Part shown: piece by piece, positions 60,283 through 64,000 of the stretch
How the letters are laid out: the number at the start of each line of letters is the position of its first letter
Numbering within the stretch: the stretch's first letter is position 1
Assembly: GCA_051648365.1 (NCBI GenBank)
Contig: JBOFEZ010000007.1
Coordinates: 11,477-75,476, forward strand
Direction of reading: 5' to 3'
Origin: JAGNZR01 sp051648365
Lineage (GTDB): Bacteria > Fusobacteriota > Fusobacteriia > Fusobacteriales > Fusobacteriaceae
Length of the DNA: 64,000 nucleotides
Notes under the pieces: generated by a model
What the model saw: the letters and a program-made list of their open reading frames with translations, nothing else
What the model was told of the DNA's origin: nothing
The model's database searches: none
Position numbers and translations under genes: made by a program

Positions 60283-60891
60283 ATGTTAATAGAAAGACAG
60301 AGAAAAATATTGAAAATAATTGAAGAAAATTCTCCCGTATCAGGAGATGCCATAGGTGAGAGATTGGGAGTTACAAGATCGGCTCTTAGAACAGACTTTT
60401 CTATATTAATAAATCAAGGCAAAATAATATCCAAACATAGACTTGGATATGTCTTAGGTGAGATAGTAGATAAAATTCAAGACAAAGACAGTCTCGCAGG
60501 GGAGGTAATGAGTCTTCCTTTGACACTCGACGAAGGAGTTTCTATATACGAAGCTATTGTTTTTATGTTTGAGAAAGATATAGGTACTCTATATTTAACT
60601 AAAAGGAATTTTCTTTCAGGGGTAGTTTCTAGAAAAGATCTTTTAAAAAGTATATTGGGAGGAGAAGAGTTAAAAAAAGCTCCAGTATACCTCATAATGA
60701 CTAGATGCCCTAAAGTTATTTATGCTCTAGAAAATGAAAAAATAATAGATGTTGCAAAAAAAATTATAAAAAATGAGATAGACTCCCTCCCGATAATAAG
60801 GATGATAGAGGATCATGAAGGAATGCAGCGACAGGTGTTGGGAAGAATAACAAAAACAAATATAACAAAAATTTTTATAAATAGTTTTTAA
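60283..60891 (+). CDS. CcpN-like transcriptional repressor (HTH + CBS domains)
   Basis: The 202-residue protein has an N-terminal helix-turn-helix (residues 1-60: QRKILKIIEENSPVSGDAIGERLGVTRSALRTDFSILINQGKIISKHRLGYVLG) and two CBS motifs (LSGVVSRKDLLKSIL and DSLPIIRMIEDHEG...VLGRITKTNITKIF). This is the architecture of CcpN, the Bacillus repressor of gluconeogenic genes, in which the CBS domains sense nucleotides. Here it is divergent from fbp and followed by ppdK after 16 bases. Both sides bear palindromes with core GTGTACAC. Regulation of fbp, itself and ppdK is the strong inference. It starts at ATG 60283. Confidence 0.88.
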   Translation: MLIERQRKILKIIEENSPVSGDAIGERLGVTRSALRTDFSILINQGKIISKHRLGYVLGEIVDKIQDKDSLAGEVMSLPLTLDEGVSIYEAIVFMFEKDIGTLYLTKRNFLSGVVSRKDLLKSILGGEELKKAPVYLIMTRCPKVIYALENEKIIDVAKKIIKNEIDSLPIIRMIEDHEGMQRQVLGRITKTNITKIFINSF

Positions 60892-60907
60892 AATTGGAGG
60901 GGGATAT

Positions 60908-63520
60908 ATGGAAAAAGTAATTTTGTTGAGTGGAGAAGTAAAACAAGGAAAAGAGTTATTGGGAGGGAAGGGGAAGAATCTTGCTCATATGATGGGGCTA
61001 AAACTTCCAGTTCCTAAAGCTATTGTAGTTACAACCGAAGCATGCAGAGAATATTTTCAACAGGGAGAAAAACTGGGTGAAGTTATAAAGAATAATGTTT
61101 TACAAGGATTAGAAACTCTTCAGCGAAAAACAGGTAAAAGTTTTATTGGAGAAAAACCTCTTCTTGTATCAGTGAGGTCAGGTGCACCGGTTTCGATGCC
61201 CGGAATGATGGATACGATTTTGAATTTAGGAATAAACAATGAAAACTTTGTCTATCTTATCCAAATGGTTGGAGATGAAGAGAGAGCATATGAGATTTAT
61301 ATTAGATTTATTGAGATGTTTTCTGAAATAGTCAAAGGGATAGAGAGGAAGAAATTAAAAAAAATAAAAAATGGATGTAAAACAGGAAAAGAGACTGTAA
61401 AAAAATATAAAGAATTTTATAGGAATCAGTCTGGAGAAGAATTTCCAGAATCTCCAGAATCTCAAATTCTTATGGCGATAGAATCTATTTTCAAATCATG
61501 GAATAACGAAAGAGCTAAGATATATAGGGAAATTAATGGAATAAATAGCAATATCGGAACAGCTGTTGTTGTTCAGGAGATGGTTTTTGGAAATTTTAAT
61601 GAATTTTCTGGAACAGGAGTAGCCTTTACAAGGAATCCGTCCACTGGAGAAAAACTACTTTTCGGTGAATATCTGCTCAAAGCACAAGGTGAAGATATAG
61701 TGGCAGGGATAAGAACACCTGAGAAGATAGAGAGTTTAAAAATACAGCTTCCTGAAATTTATCAGGAGTTTATAGAAATATGTGAAAAGTTGGAAAATGA
61801 GTATAGGGATATGCAGGATATAGAATTTACTATAGAAAATAGAAAACTTTATATACTTCAAACACGAAATGGAAAGAGAACTCCTCAGGCAACCTTGAAA
61901 ATAGCCATGGACCTCTCTAGAGAAGGTAAGATAACTAGAGATGAAGCTATCTTGAGAATAAAACCAGAGATGATTCCTCAACTTCTTTCAGGTGATTTCT
62001 GTGAAAAAAGTTTGAAAGGCGCTAAGCTTTTAGCCAAAGGTATACCGGGTTCGGCAGGAGTTGCAGTAGGAAAAATTGTGTTAGATTCCAATAGAGTAGA
62101 GAAAAATGTGGACTCAATTCTTTTAAGAAAAGAGACTTCACCAGAAGACATAAGAGGAATGAGTCTTACGAAGGGTATTGTTACAGTAAGAGGAGGAGCT
62201 ACTTCCCATGGTGCAGTTGTAGCAAGAGGAATGGGGAAATGTTGTGTGACAGGATGTGAATCTATAAAAATAAATGAAACCTCAAAAACTGTGATTATAA
62301 AAGGTGAAATCTTAGAAGAAGGAGATATCATTTCTGTGAATGGTCATACTGGGGAGATATTTCTTGGAGCAGTAGAGATAAATCAAAAAGAGCTGAATGA
62401 GGATTTCAGGGAGTTTCTAAAATGGTGTAAAGATATAAAATCTATGAAAATTAGAGCTAATGCTGATACACCGGAGGATATCCAAGTAGCAAAAAAATTT
62501 GGAGCAGAGGGAGTGGGACTATGCAGAACCGAGCATATGTTCTTTCAAGAGGAGAGAATATTAAATATTAGAGAAATGATTGTAGCTGAAAATGATGATG
62601 AGAGAAGAAAAGCCTTGAATAAACTTAGGAGAGCTCAGGAGGAAGATTTTTATAAAATGATGAAAGATTTAGATGGAGCTCCTTTTAATGTAAGACTTTT
62701 AGATCCTCCTTTCCACGAATTTCTTCCAAAGACAGATAAGGACATTCAAAAACTTGCAAAAAGTTTAGGAAAACATAGTGCAGAGATAAAACTTAGAATA
62801 GCAGAGCTCAAAGAGGAAAACCCTATGTTAGGGCATAGAGGATCCAGATTAGCTGTAACTTTTCCAGAAATTTACGAGATGCAGTCTTTAGCACTTTTGG
62901 ATTCAGCAATGAGATGCAGGAAAGAGGGTGTTTCAACCGATTTAGAGATAATGCTTCCCTTTATAGGAGGGATAAGTGAATTTAAGTTTATAAAGGAAAA
63001 TATAGAGAATCGGATTGAAAATTTCTTTAGAGAGAAAGGAGAGAGGGTTGATTATAAATTAGGAACGATGATGGAACTGCCGAGAGCTTGTCTTTTAGCA
63101 GATGAACTAGGAGAAGAAAGTGATTTTTTCTCTTTTGGAACTAATGATTTAACTCAAACTACCTATGGAATCTCTAGAGATGATTCCTCTAAATTTATAA
63201 ATCATTATTTGGAGAAAAACATAATTAAGAGAGACCCGTTCCAGTCTATAGACAGAAGAGGCGTAGGAAAACTTATAAATTTGGCTAAAAATTTGGGGAG
63301 AGAGAGCAATCCAAAAATAAAAATAGGGGTATGTGGTGAGCATGGAGGAGATCCTGCAAGTATAGAATATTTCCAAAGTTTAGGTTTAGATTATGTGAGC
63401 TGTTCTCCCTATAGGGTACCGGTGGCTATTTTAGCTGCAGCTCAGACCGAGCTTATGAATCCCAAAATACCGAAAGACATAAAAATAAAGATAAGAAGAA
63501 TAAGGTTAAAAAGAGTATAG
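60908..63520 (+). CDS. ppdK: pyruvate, phosphate dikinase
   Basis: The 870-residue enzyme interconverts pyruvate, ATP and phosphate with PEP, AMP and PPi. The nucleotide-binding domain opens GGKGKNLAHMMGL and contains LLVSVRSGAPVSMPGMMDTILNLGIN and GTGVAFTRNPSTGE. The phosphohistidine domain has GGATSHGAVVARGMGKCCVTG (His near residue 435). The PEP/pyruvate domain has GVGLCRTEHMFF, RLLDPPFHEFLP, GTNDLTQTTYGISRDD and the active-site Cys in GVCGEHGGDP. It follows the CcpN-like gene by 16 bases with a GGAGGGGG site, so it should share the repressor's promoter. In this context it probably makes PEP for gluconeogenesis. Confidence 0.95.
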   Translation: MEKVILLSGEVKQGKELLGGKGKNLAHMMGLKLPVPKAIVVTTEACREYFQQGEKLGEVIKNNVLQGLETLQRKTGKSFIGEKPLLVSVRSGAPVSMPGMMDTILNLGINNENFVYLIQMVGDEERAYEIYIRFIEMFSEIVKGIERKKLKKIKNGCKTGKETVKKYKEFYRNQSGEEFPESPESQILMAIESIFKSWNNERAKIYREINGINSNIGTAVVVQEMVFGNFNEFSGTGVAFTRNPSTGEKLLFGEYLLKAQGEDIVAGIRTPEKIESLKIQLPEIYQEFIEICEKLENEYRDMQDIEFTIENRKLYILQTRNGKRTPQATLKIAMDLSREGKITRDEAILRIKPEMIPQLLSGDFCEKSLKGAKLLAKGIPGSAGVAVGKIVLDSNRVEKNVDSILLRKETSPEDIRGMSLTKGIVTVRGGATSHGAVVARGMGKCCVTGCESIKINETSKTVIIKGEILEEGDIISVNGHTGEIFLGAVEINQKELNEDFREFLKWCKDIKSMKIRANADTPEDIQVAKKFGAEGVGLCRTEHMFFQEERILNIREMIVAENDDERRKALNKLRRAQEEDFYKMMKDLDGAPFNVRLLDPPFHEFLPKTDKDIQKLAKSLGKHSAEIKLRIAELKEENPMLGHRGSRLAVTFPEIYEMQSLALLDSAMRCRKEGVSTDLEIMLPFIGGISEFKFIKENIENRIENFFREKGERVDYKLGTMMELPRACLLADELGEESDFFSFGTNDLTQTTYGISRDDSSKFINHYLEKNIIKRDPFQSIDRRGVGKLINLAKNLGRESNPKIKIGVCGEHGGDPASIEYFQSLGLDYVSCSPYRVPVAILAAAQTELMNPKIPKDIKIKIRRIRLKRV

Positions 63521-63529
63521 TTGATGAAA

Positions 63530-63562
63530 AAAGAGGAGAAAGTTTCATACTTTCTCCTCTTT
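63530..63562. terminator. bidirectional terminator after ppdK
   Basis: Perfect arms AAAGAGGAGAAAGT and ACTTTCTCCTCTTT around TTCAT, between convergent genes. Confidence 0.88.
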
Positions 63563-63565
63563 AAA

Positions 63566-63844
63566 TTATTTTTTCTTTAATTTTTTACCGAACCTAAGTT
63601 TTGAAAAAAGAGCGATATAACTAGGAGAAATGAAAAAAAGAATTCCTAGCAAATAACTGAGGCTATAATTACCAGTATATTTTACAGTAAGCAAAAGAAT
63701 AAATTCATCTATTATTTGAAGGGGATCTAAATAAAAAGAGTAATCTTGTCCCCCTGTAACAATGAGTTTTCCGAAATAAAAAGCGAAGTAAGCTGGAGTA
63801 AGTATAAGTAATATATTTTTAAAAAAACTTCCTATTTTTTGCAT
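63566..63844 (-). CDS. small membrane protein, unknown
   Basis: A 92-residue protein with two or three predicted membrane helices (NILLILTPAYFAFYFGKLIV, IIDEFILLLTVKY, SLSYLLGILFFISPSYIALF) and a basic C-terminal tail. I recognise no family. It has a GGAGGGA site. It follows the MATE-type gene by 16 bases on the same strand, so it is likely co-transcribed. Function unknown. Confidence 0.65.
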   Translation of the reverse strand: MQKIGSFFKNILLILTPAYFAFYFGKLIVTGGQDYSFYLDPLQIIDEFILLLTVKYTGNYSLSYLLGILFFISPSYIALFSKLRFGKKLKKK

Positions 63845-63860
63845 ATTCCCTCCAATTTTT

Positions 63861-64000
63861 TTAAACTTTAATAAATCTCCATTTTCCCTTTCTGAAAATA
63901 TAATAGCAAGAGAGACTACGGAATATTAGATCTATGCTCATGACAACCCAAGCCCCTAAGAGTCCAGTATTCATTTTATAAAGGAATATATAAGTTAATG
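63861..64000 (-). CDS. C-terminal fragment of a probable MATE-family efflux protein, cut by window edge
   Basis: The minus strand from the right edge translates to a frame ending TGLLGAWVVMSIDLIFRSLSCYYIFRKGKW... and a TAA at 63863-63861. The GLLGAW..MSIDLIFRS..CYYIFRKGKW pattern is the usual C-terminal helix and tail of MATE (MOP) multidrug/cation antiporters. Only about 46 residues are visible, so family assignment is tentative and the substrate cannot be said. It reads toward the small membrane protein gene, 16 bases apart. Confidence 0.6.
   Translation of the reverse strand, partial: LTYIFLYKMNTGLLGAWVVMSIDLIFRSLSCYYIFRKGKWRFIKV

Noticed and set aside
1..64000. CRISPR array, prophage, insertion sequence or rRNA operon
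   Set aside because: No regularly spaced repeats, transposase, integrase, phage structural genes or rRNA sequences were found on either strand.

Overview
The window reads as an AT-rich, gene-dense stretch of chromosome from an anaerobic member of the Fusobacteriota; I cannot fix the genus. The evidence is the low GC, strong GGAGG ribosome sites, and a characteristic gene set: methionine gamma-lyase, a fused NfnA-NfnB transhydrogenase, split LysO, class III fructose bisphosphatase, pyruvate phosphate dikinase and a YjjI/YjjW glycyl-radical pair. No phage, insertion sequence, CRISPR array, rRNA operon or clear genomic island is visible. This is mostly a core metabolic and housekeeping region.

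Region 1 (1-5.6 kb): the end of the rRNA methyltransferase gene rlmA, queH (queuosine), an unassigned radical SAM protein, tRNA-Leu(GAG), a DUF1893 protein coupled to an iron-sulfur aldo/keto reductase, then a small membrane protein and a DUF697 protein. Region 2 (5.6-7.7 kb): a broken PTS EIIC-EAL fusion gene carrying an in-frame amber codon and a frameshift. Region 3 (7.9-15.8 kb): an AddB/AddA recombination nuclease pair, VanZ-like protein, MscL, and an alpha/beta hydrolase that has lost its catalytic Ser and His. Region 4 (15.8-22.8 kb): yjjI/yjjW and tldD/tldE on the minus strand, then an exported FMN/FAD reductase lipoprotein. Region 5 (22.8-38.3 kb): rlmI, a MocR regulator divergent from megL, a YjiH-family transporter behind a structured leader RNA with a terminator (riboswitch-like, class unassigned), paired half-size ChrA proteins, split LysO, znuABC, psuK-psuG (pseudouridine catabolism) and gltS.

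Region 6 (38.4-49.7 kb): ssb, then a long tightly packed probable operon polA-whiA-ribF-scpA-murJ-corA-(coiled coil)-coaBC-L,D-transpeptidase-small protein. Region 7 (49.7-64 kb): M20 amidohydrolase, a calcium-type P-ATPase, a small exported protein with a consensus promoter, an Smr protein, the NfnA-NfnB fusion, a second L,D-transpeptidase, and a gluconeogenic cluster. In that cluster fbp and a Cys-rich winged-helix gene are divergent from a CcpN-like repressor and ppdK, and each side carries a GTGTACAC-centred palindrome. The window ends in the C-terminus of a probable MATE efflux protein.

The most interesting items are the unassigned leader RNA upstream of the YjiH-family gene, the palindrome-based CcpN-like switch for fbp/ppdK, the exported flavoprotein with an altered substrate site, and the decayed cyclic-di-GMP phosphodiesterase fusion.
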